The notes beneath the pieces were generated by a model. The model made no database searches and was not told the origin of the DNA. It saw nothing but the letters and a program-made list of their open reading frames with translations. Both the position numbers and the translations under genes were made by a program. From NCBI RefSeq assembly GCF_018860245.1, contig NZ_JAHKPD010000013.1, forward strand, positions 248,001 through 312,000: DNA of 64,000 nt. The letters are read 5' to 3'. This DNA comes from Pseudotamlana agarivorans (GTDB taxonomy: Bacteria; Bacteroidota; Bacteroidia; Flavobacteriales; Flavobacteriaceae). Shown one piece after another: positions 36,642 to 46,899 of this stretch. The stretch's first letter is position 1, and each line of letters starts with the position of its first letter.

Positions 36642-38096
36642 ATGAATACTGAAAATTTCGGATATAAAAAATTATATATAGATGGTGAGCTGGTAGACGC
36701 CGTTAGCGGTGAAAGAGGTGATGTTATTTGTCCAGCAACAGGTGAAGTTATTGCACAAGTTGCAAGGGCAGGAAAGGAAGATGCAGAAAAAGCCTTGAAA
36801 TCTTCGCAAAAAGGATTCAAATATTGGTCTAAATTATCTTTGACAGAGCGTACCCAATGGATGAACAAATTGCGTTTAGCTATTTTGGAAAAAGAGCATG
36901 AACTCAAAACGGCCATGGTACATGAAATGGGAAAAACCTATGCAGGTGCTCAAGAAGATATCGATAGGTTAACCGAGGCATTGGAGTGGTATCCAGCTGC
37001 GATGCAAAACATGAGAGAAGAACAAATTCCTGATTATGATAATTCGCACACGCATAAAATGATAGCCAAACCAGCGGGTGTTGCCGTGGCTTATTTAGCC
37101 TGGAATTTTCCATTACTTAATGTTGGTTATAAAATTGGACCGGCGCTCGCAGCAGGTTGCTCATTGATAATTAAGCCTTCTGACATGTCGCCATTATCTG
37201 CATATATGGTTGGCGAAATTATGCATAGTATTAATTTTCCAGCAGGTGTGGTGAATATTATATCAGGCCCAAGCAGCGAAGTAGCAACAACGATGACTAA
37301 AAGCCATATTCCAGCAGTGATAACCATGATTGGCTCTACACAAACAGGTTTGCGTGTTATTGCTGATAGTACGACTTCTATTAAAAAATTCGGATTGGAA
37401 TTAGGTGGAAATGCGCCTTTTATTGTTTTTGAAGATGCCGATTTTGACAAAGCTTTAGACCTAGGTATAGCCCTTAGATATGGAAATTCTGGACAGGTTT
37501 GTGTTGCTGCAAATCGAATTTTTGTTCATAAAAGTATCTATGATAAATACGTTAAAGCCTATGCTAAAAGAGCGTCTGAAATTAAACTCGGATTTGGAGT
37601 AAAAGAAAATCCAGAGGTTTTTATGGGACCAGTTGTGAGCAAAAAGGACAGAGATAGAATGTTTGATTTGGTTGAAGACGCCGTGAGTAAAGGAGCCACT
37701 TTAGAATATGGCGGAAAAATACCAAAAGGTTTCCCTGAAGGAGGAAACTGGATTGAGCCAACAGTAGTCTCAGGTGTCACTACAGACATGAAACTATTTA
37801 CTCAAGAAACTTTTGGACCGGTAGCTGGTATTATGCCATTTGAAACAGACGATGAAGTTCTGGAATTGGCTAATGATACGGAATTTGGATTGGCATCTTA
37901 TATCTTTACTAACGACCATAAGAGAATTGAACGATTTACTGAAGAATTAGAATTTGGTGAAATTCAAATTAATGGTGTGAAATATGCCATTTATTTACCT
38001 CATGGCGGTTATAAAAATAGTGGTATAGGTCACGATTGTTCACATTTAGCACTAGAGGATTATTTAGTGAAAAAACGTGTTTCTACAGCTATTTAA
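36642..38096 (+). CDS. Aldehyde dehydrogenase, probable 3,6-anhydro-D-galactose dehydrogenase
   Basis: This 484-residue NAD(P)-dependent aldehyde dehydrogenase has the full family set: W-N-F-P near 154-157, the general base Glu253 in L-E-L-G-G-N, nucleophile Cys287 in G-Q-V-C, and E-T-F-G-P-V near 390. It resembles succinate-semialdehyde-type enzymes. From its position directly after the cycloisomerase it likely oxidises anhydrogalactose to anhydrogalactonate. Its stop lies two bases before the start of the next gene. Confidence 0.88.
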   Translation: MNTENFGYKKLYIDGELVDAVSGERGDVICPATGEVIAQVARAGKEDAEKALKSSQKGFKYWSKLSLTERTQWMNKLRLAILEKEHELKTAMVHEMGKTYAGAQEDIDRLTEALEWYPAAMQNMREEQIPDYDNSHTHKMIAKPAGVAVAYLAWNFPLLNVGYKIGPALAAGCSLIIKPSDMSPLSAYMVGEIMHSINFPAGVVNIISGPSSEVATTMTKSHIPAVITMIGSTQTGLRVIADSTTSIKKFGLELGGNAPFIVFEDADFDKALDLGIALRYGNSGQVCVAANRIFVHKSIYDKYVKAYAKRASEIKLGFGVKENPEVFMGPVVSKKDRDRMFDLVEDAVSKGATLEYGGKIPKGFPEGGNWIEPTVVSGVTTDMKLFTQETFGPVAGIMPFETDDEVLELANDTEFGLASYIFTNDHKRIERFTEELEFGEIQINGVKYAIYLPHGGYKNSGIGHDCSHLALEDYLVKKRVSTAI

Positions 38097-38098
38097 TT

Positions 38099-39946
38099 AT
38101 GATTGAGCCATTAGCAAAAAAAGGTCGATTTCTGTTTGTTTGGTTATTTCTAATCTGTGGATTGGGTATTCAGGCACAGGAATTTATTTCCATACCTAAA
38201 AATATTAAGCCACAAGACAGAATCGCTTTTGCGCTTTATACGGTGCACGAAAACACCTTGAAGCTAAACGCTCAATTTTATCCAATAATAAATTTTGAAC
38301 CTTTTGAAGCGATATTAGAAATTGAAGAAAATGGTGAATGGGTAAAACGAGCGACAGCGCCCATAAGATACCCAGGATATACCTCCTTGTTTAGAATTGA
38401 GAACTGGGATGATACTAAAGAGGCAAAGTATAGAGTGGTTCATAACAATAAGGCCTTTTATGAAGGGCTTATTCGTATAAATCCTATTCATCAAGATACT
38501 TTTGTACTAGCAGCCTTAACTTGTAACTCTGTTTACCCAAGACACGGTGGTGATATTTCTAGAGAGGATATCGTAACAAATTTAAAAAAGATTCAACCCG
38601 ATTTAATTTTCTTTTCAGGCGACCAAGTTTATGACCATAGCCAGCATTATATATATTGGTTGAAATTTGGGATCGACTTTGGTGAGTTATTAAGAAACAC
38701 ACCAACCATCTGTATTACGGACGATCATGATGTTGGTCAAGGAAATATCTGGGGGGCAAACGGTAAAAAAACAGAAACGAGAAGTGGTGTGTCTGGCGGC
38801 TATTACATGCCAGTAGAATACGTTCAAGAAGTGGAAAGGGCACAAACGAGTCATTTACCAGATCCTTACGACCCGACACCAATTGAGCAGGGTATTGGGG
38901 TGTATTATACCGATTTGAAATGGGGCGGATTGAGTTTTGCCATCTTAGAAGATAGAAAATTTAAGTCTGGTTTACTGGATTTACCTAAGTACGCACCAGA
39001 CATTTTTCCTGACGGCACGAAAGACGCACTTTTTGATCCTAATATTGATACTAGAAAACTAGATATTCCAGGCGCGAAATTATTAGGAGATCGTCAATTA
39101 GAGTTTTTAGAAGATTGGACAACGGATTGGGAAAATGCCGAAATGAAAACGGTTTTAACTCAAACGGTGTTTGCCATGGTAAATAACTATACTGGAAAAC
39201 ACGACCGTGAAATTATAGCAGATTTTGATACTAATGGATGGCCACAAACAGGAAGAAATAAAGCTCTGGCCGCAATAAGAAAGAGTTTTTCACCTATGAT
39301 AGCGGGCGACCAGCATTTGGCAACTTTTGTAAAACATGGTATTGACGATTGGGGAGATGCAGGGTATTCTTTTGTTACTCCAGCCATTGCAAATTATTGG
39401 ATGCGTTGGTGGGATCCTAAAACTCCTGGTAAAAACCGACAAAAGAACGCGCCCTATTATACTGGTGATTTTTTAGATGGCTATCAAAATAAGATAACTG
39501 TTGAAGCGGTAGGAAACCCTTCTGAGGAGCAAAAAAGTGAAGGCGGTAAATTATCCACAAGAGTGGCCGGGTTTGGTATCATAAAATACAACAAACCTAA
39601 AAGAAATATAACTTTTGAATGTTGGCCAAGAAATGTTGATATCACCAATCCGGAGAGTAAACAATATCCAGGTTGGCCAATAACCATTTCACAATTGGAT
39701 AATTTCAACCCTAGAAACGCTTATTTTTTGCCAACCATTCAGCTTTCAAAAGAAAATCAAGTGGTTACTGTAAGAGATAGTAAAACACGAGAAGTTGTGT
39801 CTTCTATAAGAACAAACGGAAAAAACTATCAACCAAAGGTTTTAAAAAATGGAACTTATAACATTGAAATAGGAGAAGGCGATACACCAATCACTTATTA
39901 TGATGTAGAAGCAAAAAAGAGGAATAAAAAGGAGATAAAAATTTAA
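38099..39946 (+). CDS. Secreted PhoD-like metallohydrolase in the galactan operon
   Basis: The start at 38099 is preferred because it lies just after the previous stop and begins a signal peptide (ending G-I-Q-A-Q). The 615-residue product has an N-terminal beta-sandwich (about 25-130) and a metallophosphatase core: F-F-S-G-D-Q-V-Y-D-H near 178-187, I-T-D-D-H-D-V-G-Q-G-N near 213-223 and A-G-D-Q-H near 402-406, as in PhoD-type enzymes. PhoD proteins hydrolyse phosphodiesters. Here it sits between sugar-acid metabolism and a sulfatase, so an ester hydrolase acting on algal substrate, or phosphate scavenging, is possible. The actual substrate is unknown. Confidence 0.8.
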   Translation: MIEPLAKKGRFLFVWLFLICGLGIQAQEFISIPKNIKPQDRIAFALYTVHENTLKLNAQFYPIINFEPFEAILEIEENGEWVKRATAPIRYPGYTSLFRIENWDDTKEAKYRVVHNNKAFYEGLIRINPIHQDTFVLAALTCNSVYPRHGGDISREDIVTNLKKIQPDLIFFSGDQVYDHSQHYIYWLKFGIDFGELLRNTPTICITDDHDVGQGNIWGANGKKTETRSGVSGGYYMPVEYVQEVERAQTSHLPDPYDPTPIEQGIGVYYTDLKWGGLSFAILEDRKFKSGLLDLPKYAPDIFPDGTKDALFDPNIDTRKLDIPGAKLLGDRQLEFLEDWTTDWENAEMKTVLTQTVFAMVNNYTGKHDREIIADFDTNGWPQTGRNKALAAIRKSFSPMIAGDQHLATFVKHGIDDWGDAGYSFVTPAIANYWMRWWDPKTPGKNRQKNAPYYTGDFLDGYQNKITVEAVGNPSEEQKSEGGKLSTRVAGFGIIKYNKPKRNITFECWPRNVDITNPESKQYPGWPITISQLDNFNPRNAYFLPTIQLSKENQVVTVRDSKTREVVSSIRTNGKNYQPKVLKNGTYNIEIGEGDTPITYYDVEAKKRNKKEIKI

Positions 39947-39952
39947 TATTTC

Positions 39953-41353
39953 ATGAAAAAACATCAACTATTATTGGGTTTTATTTTTGTTTTACATTTT
40001 GTTTCATTTTCGCAAAATAATAAAGGAGAAGAGATTCCAAATATTGTTTTTATGCTTGCTGATGATCTCGGTTATGGGGAACTAGGTTCGTATGGTCAAG
40101 AAAAGATAAAGACACCTTTTTTAGATCAATTATCTAAAGAAGGTATGAGATTTACTAACTTCTATGCAGGAAATTCTCTTTGTTCGCCTTCAAGAGCCGT
40201 ACTTATGACCGGTATTAGTTCTGGTAAAAGTTCTATACGAGGAAATATAGGTTTTCATCCAGAAAGAGAGCAATTTGATCGTGTATCAATCAAGCCAAAA
40301 GAAACAACATTAGCAGAAATGCTTAAGCCTGCTGGTTATGAAACTATTTATTTTGGGAAATGGCATTTAGATGACCCATATCATCTAGAAACATGGGCAG
40401 CAAATCGTGGTTTCGACTATGCTGTTCAAGGACAGTGGAAACGTTTAAATGGTAATTTACACATTGATTCAGATTACGATTGGATTAATGGTTTAGATGA
40501 AGCTATAAAATATGATTATAAAAAATATAGCTGTATGGACGAGTTTCGTACAACACAAGCAATTGACTATTTTGAGAAGCGCGATGATGATAAACCCTTT
40601 TTTCTGTTTATGTCGTACCGTATTCCTCATGGTCATGAAGTTGATATTCGTAATAAAACCATGTATAATAAAACTGATTGGCCAGAAATAGAACGTCTTC
40701 ATGCAGCGCGAATTACATTGTTGGATGAACAGGTTGGAAGGTTAATGAGGTATCTTGAAGTAACAGGTAGATTAGATAATACTTTAATTGTTTTTACTAG
40801 TGATAATGGTGGTCAAAAGGAAAATGGTCATGACGAACAATTTTTCAAAAGTAATGGAGAATATCGAGGAGCTAAACGAGACCTTTATGAAGGCGGGATA
40901 AAGGTGCCTTTATTTGTGATTTGGAAAGGTAAAATTAAGCAAGGGACGACTAATAACCATGTTGGAGCTTTTCAAGATATTATGCCAACTTTAGCAGAAG
41001 TAGCAAAAATTAATACACCTTCTACAAGTGATGGAATTTCTTTTTTGCCAACACTTTGTAATAACACTATTCAAAACACACACGATTATCTTTATTGGGA
41101 ACTTCATTTAAACAAGATGGATAAAAATGGAAATGATAAAGGTTTTAGACAAGCAGTACGCCAAGGAAAATGGAAAGCAGTACGATATGGTTTGAAATCT
41201 GAAACAGAACTTTATGATTTAAGCAAAGATGAAACTGAATCTATAAACCTCTCAAGTAAATTCCCTAAAAAACTTAGAGAACTTGAAAAATTATTTAAAA
41301 ATTCAAGTAACTATAATGAGAATTTCAAATATGGAGGAAATACAAAATTTTAA
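39953..41353 (+). CDS. S1-family sulfatase, exported
   Basis: This 466-residue sulfatase has a signal peptide ending V-S-F-S-Q (about residue 21). The metal-site motif L-A-D-D-L is at 35-39, the formylglycine motif is C-S-P-S-R with Cys77, G-K-W-H follows near 138, and F-T-S-D-N-G-G is near 280. It is the fourth gene of the operon and starts six bases after the PhoD-like gene. It probably desulfates carrageenan oligosaccharides; the subfamily is not assigned. Confidence 0.92.
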   Translation: MKKHQLLLGFIFVLHFVSFSQNNKGEEIPNIVFMLADDLGYGELGSYGQEKIKTPFLDQLSKEGMRFTNFYAGNSLCSPSRAVLMTGISSGKSSIRGNIGFHPEREQFDRVSIKPKETTLAEMLKPAGYETIYFGKWHLDDPYHLETWAANRGFDYAVQGQWKRLNGNLHIDSDYDWINGLDEAIKYDYKKYSCMDEFRTTQAIDYFEKRDDDKPFFLFMSYRIPHGHEVDIRNKTMYNKTDWPEIERLHAARITLLDEQVGRLMRYLEVTGRLDNTLIVFTSDNGGQKENGHDEQFFKSNGEYRGAKRDLYEGGIKVPLFVIWKGKIKQGTTNNHVGAFQDIMPTLAEVAKINTPSTSDGISFLPTLCNNTIQNTHDYLYWELHLNKMDKNGNDKGFRQAVRQGKWKAVRYGLKSETELYDLSKDETESINLSSKFPKKLRELEKLFKNSSNYNENFKYGGNTKF

Positions 41354-41409
41354 TAAGATTAAAACTAATCACGACTTATTTAAAATAAAAGTCTATAGAA
41401 ATAAATAGT

Positions 41410-43287
41410 ATGAATTTAAGAAAACACTTTAAAAATATAGTGCTATCAATTACAACAACAGTATGTTGCCTCATGTCTAATTCTGGTTTTGGACAATCCA
41501 ATTCTTTTATTGATGTTGAAAAAGATTTTCCTAAGCAGGAGAAAAATCTAAGAAAATGGGATGCCCCTGTTATTGCCGATTTAGATCAAGATGGATACCC
41601 AGATTTGTTAATAAATGATCATGGTTATGGCGTTCAGGTTTGTTGGAATAATAAAGGAAAATTTGAAAAACCGTTTGATATCATTATTGGCGATATACAC
41701 GGTGTTTCTGTTGGTGATTTTGATAAAGATGGCATTTTAGAATTAATCGTGTCACGCGGGGGCGGTTCAGGTAGCAATGCAAGAAATTCAAAAATATTTA
41801 AGGTAAATAAACAACGGGAGTTTACCGATTTTCCTGACTTTAAAAAGCCTTTAGCCTTAATGAGAGGTCGTACGGTTAAGTTTTTAGATGCCGATAATGA
41901 TGGTGATTTAGACTTATTGAATTTTGCGTTTCCTGATAAAGACAGAAATGGCGAAAGTGAGAATTATATTTATAAAAATAATGGACAAGGTGAACTAATA
42001 TTACATGCAACATTACCCGCTATTAAGGCAGACGGACAAAAAATACTGGTTACAGATTTTAACGGCGATCAGGTTTTTGATCTTATCATGTATGGAGGTG
42101 GTCATGTAAAAGCATACCAAGGAAAAGAACATATGACCTATGAAGATGTAACCGATAAAATTTTTCCGTATAAAATTGATAAGACCACTAGTGTTGTACA
42201 AATAGACTACGATAATGATGGTGATCTAGATCTTTTTTTTACACGTAGTCAAGAATTTGAAATAGGAGAAACATTCTATGATGGTGATTCTGAAACCTGG
42301 GGCTTTTTCACGAAAAGAGGTGCGTTTAAATTCGATGATTTAGAGATTGGTGATGTTTTGGATATTGAGAATTTTCAATCGCAATGGCCTAATAATGACA
42401 CATTTTTTATTGGTGAATCGGCTTACGATTATGAGTTTCCAGGTGAAACACATTCAGGGAAAAACATAAGATTGGTCAATAGTAATGCATTGGGTTTTCC
42501 AGATGATTACAGTGAAAAAACAGGAACATATATTGGTTATGTTGGTAATAATAACTGGAGAATTTCAGGATCGCTTTGGGCACCAGCAACAGGTGTGGTT
42601 CATGGCGTGAAAGATTATCCGAAATATGAGCACCCTAAGGCTCCACATGATATTTTATTGGAGAATAAAGGAGGAAGGTTTGTTGATGTTACAAAAAAAG
42701 CGAATATGTTTTTTGAAGATTTTACCGAAAGTGCCACAGTGGCCGATTTTGATAATAATGGTTTTCAAGATATCTTGATGGTTCGTCGCGGGGATTTGAT
42801 CCATAAAAATAAATCTGTCATATACTTAAATCAAGGAGATGCCAGCTTTGAACTTTTAAAAGAGCATGGTGTCATAACAACAGAGTTGGGTGCAATTGGA
42901 ATGGCTGTTGGTACTGTGGATTATGACTTGGATGGTAAAGTAGATGTCGTCATTGGAAACGAAAGAGGAAAATGGCATCTGTTTAGAAACAATTTGAAAA
43001 GTACGGATAAAAATAATTTCACTACTGTAGTTGTTGGAAACTCAAAAAAAGGAAATGCAAGTCCGCTTGGTGCTTTAGTTACCATAAAATCGTGTAATAA
43101 TACGCAATCCTATACCATTGGAGATACAGGAGCTGCTTATTCATCAAACTACAACACTTTTGTTCATTTCGGAGTGGGTTCTTGTGATAAGCCAGTAAAA
43201 GTAAAAATAACCTGGACTAATGGAGAAACAGAAGAAACGACTATAAAATCATTGAACACTAAAGTTTTCATTGGGACTAACAACTAA
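41410..43287 (+). CDS. FG-GAP/VCBS repeat protein with ASPIC/UnbV domain
   Basis: This 625-residue secreted protein (signal peptide to about G-F-G-Q) has repeated calcium-binding-like D-x-D-x-D-G motifs (D-L-D-Q-D-G, D-F-D-K-D-G, D-A-D-N-D-G, D-Y-D-N-D-G, D-F-D-N-N-G and D-Y-D-L-D-G), indicating a seven-bladed integrin-like propeller. The C-terminal domain (about 545-620, with L-G-A-L-V-T and W-T-N-G-E-T) matches the ASPIC/UnbV type. It is a paralogue of the protein at 53409. Likely role: extracellular binding or adhesion to the galactan; enzymatic activity is not excluded. Confidence 0.8.
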   Translation: MNLRKHFKNIVLSITTTVCCLMSNSGFGQSNSFIDVEKDFPKQEKNLRKWDAPVIADLDQDGYPDLLINDHGYGVQVCWNNKGKFEKPFDIIIGDIHGVSVGDFDKDGILELIVSRGGGSGSNARNSKIFKVNKQREFTDFPDFKKPLALMRGRTVKFLDADNDGDLDLLNFAFPDKDRNGESENYIYKNNGQGELILHATLPAIKADGQKILVTDFNGDQVFDLIMYGGGHVKAYQGKEHMTYEDVTDKIFPYKIDKTTSVVQIDYDNDGDLDLFFTRSQEFEIGETFYDGDSETWGFFTKRGAFKFDDLEIGDVLDIENFQSQWPNNDTFFIGESAYDYEFPGETHSGKNIRLVNSNALGFPDDYSEKTGTYIGYVGNNNWRISGSLWAPATGVVHGVKDYPKYEHPKAPHDILLENKGGRFVDVTKKANMFFEDFTESATVADFDNNGFQDILMVRRGDLIHKNKSVIYLNQGDASFELLKEHGVITTELGAIGMAVGTVDYDLDGKVDVVIGNERGKWHLFRNNLKSTDKNNFTTVVVGNSKKGNASPLGALVTIKSCNNTQSYTIGDTGAAYSSNYNTFVHFGVGSCDKPVKVKITWTNGETEETTIKSLNTKVFIGTNN

Positions 43288-43299
43288 ACTAAATTAATT

Positions 43300-44865
43300 A
43301 TGAGATCATATAAAAAGAATGCCTATATCTATTCAACCATCGTCGCTATTGGAGGCTTTGTTTTTGGATTGGATGCCGCACTTATTTCGGGTACTGTTAA
43401 ATTTATTTCTCAAGAATTTGCTTTGAATGAAATCCAATTGGGAATGGTTGTTGGAGCACCAGCCCTAGGGGTTTTATTGGCATTATTTTTTGCTGGATAT
43501 GCTTGTAATAAATATGGACGACGAAAAACACTACAAATAGTGGCTTTGCTTTATGTGGTTTCTGCCGTTGGTTCATCTCTGTCTCCAAACTATTGGAGCC
43601 TCTTGTCTTTTCGCTTTTTAGGCGGATTAGCTTTTACATCCATTTCATTAGCGGCCATGTATATTGGTGAAATTGCGCCGCCTAAACTTAGGGGTAAACT
43701 GGTAACAATGATTCAAATAAACATTGTTATAGGTTTATCTGGGGCTTATTTTATAAATTATTTAATTCTACAATTAGGAAGCTCTGATGCCGCATGGGTT
43801 AGAGATTTAGGAATAAATGAACATACCTGGCGTTGGATGCTCGGTTCTGAAATATTACCTGCAGTACTATGGTTAATATTATTGTTTTTTGTGCCTCGTA
43901 GCCCAGCTTGGTTGTTTTACAATGATAAAGCTGATGAAGCCAGACAAACCTTAAGAAAACTTTTGCCAGAAGACAAGGTATCTGAACATATGGAAGAAAT
44001 GAAAATTAGCATGGATAGTAGTTCAGGCGATAAGTCGGTGCTTTCTCAGTTATCAGAAATATTTAGTAAGCCGCTTAGGGTAACCTTTATAATAGCTATG
44101 ACCTTGGCTATAGCTCAGCAAACTTCTGGTATTAATGCTATTTTGTTTTATGCACCTACCGTTTTTGAGCAAATTGGTATCGGGACCGATGCTGCGTTCA
44201 TACAAGCCATTTGGACGGGTTTAACCGCTTTAGTATTTACCTTTTTAGGCTTGTTATTGATAGATAGATTAGGTCGAAGACCGATGATTATTGGTGGTAT
44301 GGCCTGGATTGTTGTAAGTTTAGGAATAGCCTTTTATGGTTTCAATACCGCAACTTATACGCTTACAGAAGACGCTATTTCAGAAATGACCGAAATTCAA
44401 AATACCGATAGGCTAAGCAATATGATTGATATACAATATGACAGTGATATCGCCCTCAAAAATGCACTTATAAAGTCTTTGGGAGAGGAAGACACTAGAG
44501 AACATTCTAGCTTATTAATTCAAAAATCTGCTGATATCAACGCAGTTTTAGTTTTAATTGGTATTCTCAGTTTTATAGCGGCATTCCATTTTTCAATTGG
44601 GCCTGTCATGTGGGTTCTGTTTTCTGAAATTTTTCCAATTTCCATAAGAGGTATCGCTATTCCTTTCTTTACCTTAATAACTAGTACTGTAAGTTGGTTG
44701 ATTCAAATGCTGTTTCCAACACAATTAGCCACATTCGGCATAAGCAATACCTTGCTTTTTTATGCGGCAACCGTTTTTATTGGTATGGTCATTTTATATA
44801 AATATTTAATAGAAACGAAAAATTTGACGATTGAAGAAATTCAACTAAAACTTGAAAAAAAGTAA
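43300..44865 (+). CDS. MFS sugar porter
   Basis: This 521-residue, twelve-helix inner-membrane transporter belongs to the sugar porter family: G-F-V-F-G-L-D-A-A-L-I-S-G in helix 1, N-K-Y-G-R-R-K between helices 2 and 3, A-Q-Q-T-S-G-I-N-A in helix 7 and D-R-L-G-R-R-P near 325. An extra loop of about 70 residues (around 355-425) before helix 10 is longer than usual. From its place between FG-GAP and GH127 genes it should import galactose or anhydrogalactose from the periplasm. Confidence 0.9.
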   Translation: MRSYKKNAYIYSTIVAIGGFVFGLDAALISGTVKFISQEFALNEIQLGMVVGAPALGVLLALFFAGYACNKYGRRKTLQIVALLYVVSAVGSSLSPNYWSLLSFRFLGGLAFTSISLAAMYIGEIAPPKLRGKLVTMIQINIVIGLSGAYFINYLILQLGSSDAAWVRDLGINEHTWRWMLGSEILPAVLWLILLFFVPRSPAWLFYNDKADEARQTLRKLLPEDKVSEHMEEMKISMDSSSGDKSVLSQLSEIFSKPLRVTFIIAMTLAIAQQTSGINAILFYAPTVFEQIGIGTDAAFIQAIWTGLTALVFTFLGLLLIDRLGRRPMIIGGMAWIVVSLGIAFYGFNTATYTLTEDAISEMTEIQNTDRLSNMIDIQYDSDIALKNALIKSLGEEDTREHSSLLIQKSADINAVLVLIGILSFIAAFHFSIGPVMWVLFSEIFPISIRGIAIPFFTLITSTVSWLIQMLFPTQLATFGISNTLLFYAATVFIGMVILYKYLIETKNLTIEEIQLKLEKK

Positions 44866-44910
44866 AAAGATAATATAAGATCAACGGGATTAAAAAAACG
44901 AATACAACAA

Positions 44911-46884
44911 ATGAATACGCATAATAAAGCAATAACAAATACTACAGAAAGCCCCTTTGTGAAACTTAAAAGCATCAACTTTGGTGACTGTGCATGGACT
45001 TCAGGGTTCTGGGCTGAAAAGGTGAATACGGCAAAAGATAAAATGCTTCCTTATATGGGAGATTTACTTTGTGGTGACATAGGTCATGGCTTAAATAACT
45101 TTAAAATTGCAGCAGGAGAAAAAGAAGGTGTGCATAAAGGGTTCTATTGGCATGATGGCGATTTTTTCAAATTCATGGAAGCTAAAACCTATGTTTATGG
45201 GTTGACTGAGGATGAAACCATTTTAAAAGAGCTGGACGAATATATTAGCCTAATTGGTAGAGCGCAAGAGGACGATGGCTACATTCATACTCACGTTCAA
45301 ATTACTGAAGGTGTAGACCGATTTGAAAACCGTAAGTACCATGAAATGTATAATTTTGGGCACTTATTTATTGCAGGTTCTGTGCATTATCGCATTACAG
45401 GACAGCGTAATTTTTTGGATATTGCTGTAAAGATGGCAGATTTACTATATACGTATTTTATGCCTGATACCAAGCATTATCAACGTTTTGGTTTTAATCA
45501 AACCCAAATAATGGGCTTGGTGGAGTTGTATCGAACAGTAAAAGATGAACGCTATTTAAAATTAGCCGAAAAATTCATAAATAGACGAGGTACTTTTGAA
45601 ATTGAGCATGATTCAACAACCATTGGATACCCTATTGGTGATATGGTACAAGAAAGAACGCCTTTTAGAGAATCAAAAGAGGCTGTAGGTCATGCTGTTT
45701 TAGCTTTATACTATTATGCAGGAGCTGCCGATGTTTATGCAGAAACAGGAGAGACCGCATTAATTGATGCCTTGGATAAACTATGGGAAAACGTTACGGG
45801 TAAAAAAATGTACGTAACAGGAGCTGTTGGTCAGGCGCACTATGGCGCTTCAACCAATTTAGATATGATTGAAGAAGGCTTTATAGACGCTTATATGATG
45901 CCAAATATGACCGCTTATAATGAAACTTGTGCCAACCTGTGTAATGCCATGTTCAGTCATAGAATGATGGGTATTCATGCCGAATCTAGATATGCTGATA
46001 TTATAGAATTGGTATTATATAACAGTGGACTATCTGGTATAGGAATAGAAGGAAAAGATTATTTCTACTCCAATCCATTACGCATGGTGAATAATTCTAG
46101 AAATTATGACGCCCATGCCGATGTGACTGAAAGTCCTGTAAGACAACCTTATCTAGAGTGTTTTTGTTGTCCACCAAACTTGGTGAGAACCATTTGTAAA
46201 AGTTCTGGATGGGCATACAATTTATCAGAAAATGGTGTTGCCGTAGTGTTATTCGGTGGTAATAATCTAGACTCAACTATGTTGGATGGTTCCCCAATAA
46301 AACTTACTCAAGACACAGAATATCCGTGGAAAGGATTAGTGAAAATTACTGTTGATGCATGTAAAAATACCGCTTTTGATATTCAAGTTAGAATTCCTAA
46401 GTGGGCCGTTGGTAGCACCTTAAAAGTAAACGGAGAAAACGTAGGTGTTGAAGTTATTCCTGGGAAATTTGCAACAATTAATCGAGTTTGGAAAGCAGGA
46501 GATAGCATTGTTTTAGATATGCCAATGGAAGTTCAGCGTATTGAAGGTCATAATAGAATTGAAGAAGTAAGAAATCAAATAGCTGTAAAAAGAGGGCCTA
46601 TAGTATATTGTATTGAATCTCCAGATTTACCAAAAGACACCTCAATATTAGATGTCTATATCAAAGGAGATGCAGTCTTGGAAGCCGAACATAAAAAAGA
46701 TTTCTTAGGCGGGGTTACTGTGGTAAATACGGAGTTACTCTTAAGGGAAGACAAACATAATGATATGTATCAAACGGTAACACAGCCAGTTTTAAAATCA
46801 TTCAAAACTCAACTCGTACCTTATTTTGCATGGAGCAATAGAGGGCAAGCAGAAATGACTGTCTTTATGCCAGTGGTTTGGTAA
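44911..46884 (+). CDS. GH127 glycoside hydrolase, probable 3,6-anhydro-D-galactosidase
   Basis: This 657-residue enzyme has the GH127 (DUF1680) alpha/alpha barrel. The zinc-thiolate active-site residues described for the bifidobacterial arabinofuranosidase are visible: Glu338 and Cys340 in N-E-T-C, and Cys419-Cys420 in C-F-C-C-P-P-N. No signal peptide is seen, so it acts in the cytoplasm, or in the periplasm if otherwise exported. GH127 members in carrageenan loci of marine flavobacteria release 3,6-anhydro-D-galactose from the non-reducing end, and the operon provides oxidation and ring opening of that sugar. Beta-L-arabinofuranosidase is the alternative, unlikely here. Confidence 0.85.
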   Translation: MNTHNKAITNTTESPFVKLKSINFGDCAWTSGFWAEKVNTAKDKMLPYMGDLLCGDIGHGLNNFKIAAGEKEGVHKGFYWHDGDFFKFMEAKTYVYGLTEDETILKELDEYISLIGRAQEDDGYIHTHVQITEGVDRFENRKYHEMYNFGHLFIAGSVHYRITGQRNFLDIAVKMADLLYTYFMPDTKHYQRFGFNQTQIMGLVELYRTVKDERYLKLAEKFINRRGTFEIEHDSTTIGYPIGDMVQERTPFRESKEAVGHAVLALYYYAGAADVYAETGETALIDALDKLWENVTGKKMYVTGAVGQAHYGASTNLDMIEEGFIDAYMMPNMTAYNETCANLCNAMFSHRMMGIHAESRYADIIELVLYNSGLSGIGIEGKDYFYSNPLRMVNNSRNYDAHADVTESPVRQPYLECFCCPPNLVRTICKSSGWAYNLSENGVAVVLFGGNNLDSTMLDGSPIKLTQDTEYPWKGLVKITVDACKNTAFDIQVRIPKWAVGSTLKVNGENVGVEVIPGKFATINRVWKAGDSIVLDMPMEVQRIEGHNRIEEVRNQIAVKRGPIVYCIESPDLPKDTSILDVYIKGDAVLEAEHKKDFLGGVTVVNTELLLREDKHNDMYQTVTQPVLKSFKTQLVPYFAWSNRGQAEMTVFMPVVW

Positions 46885-46899
46885 AGATGAATGGCTAAT

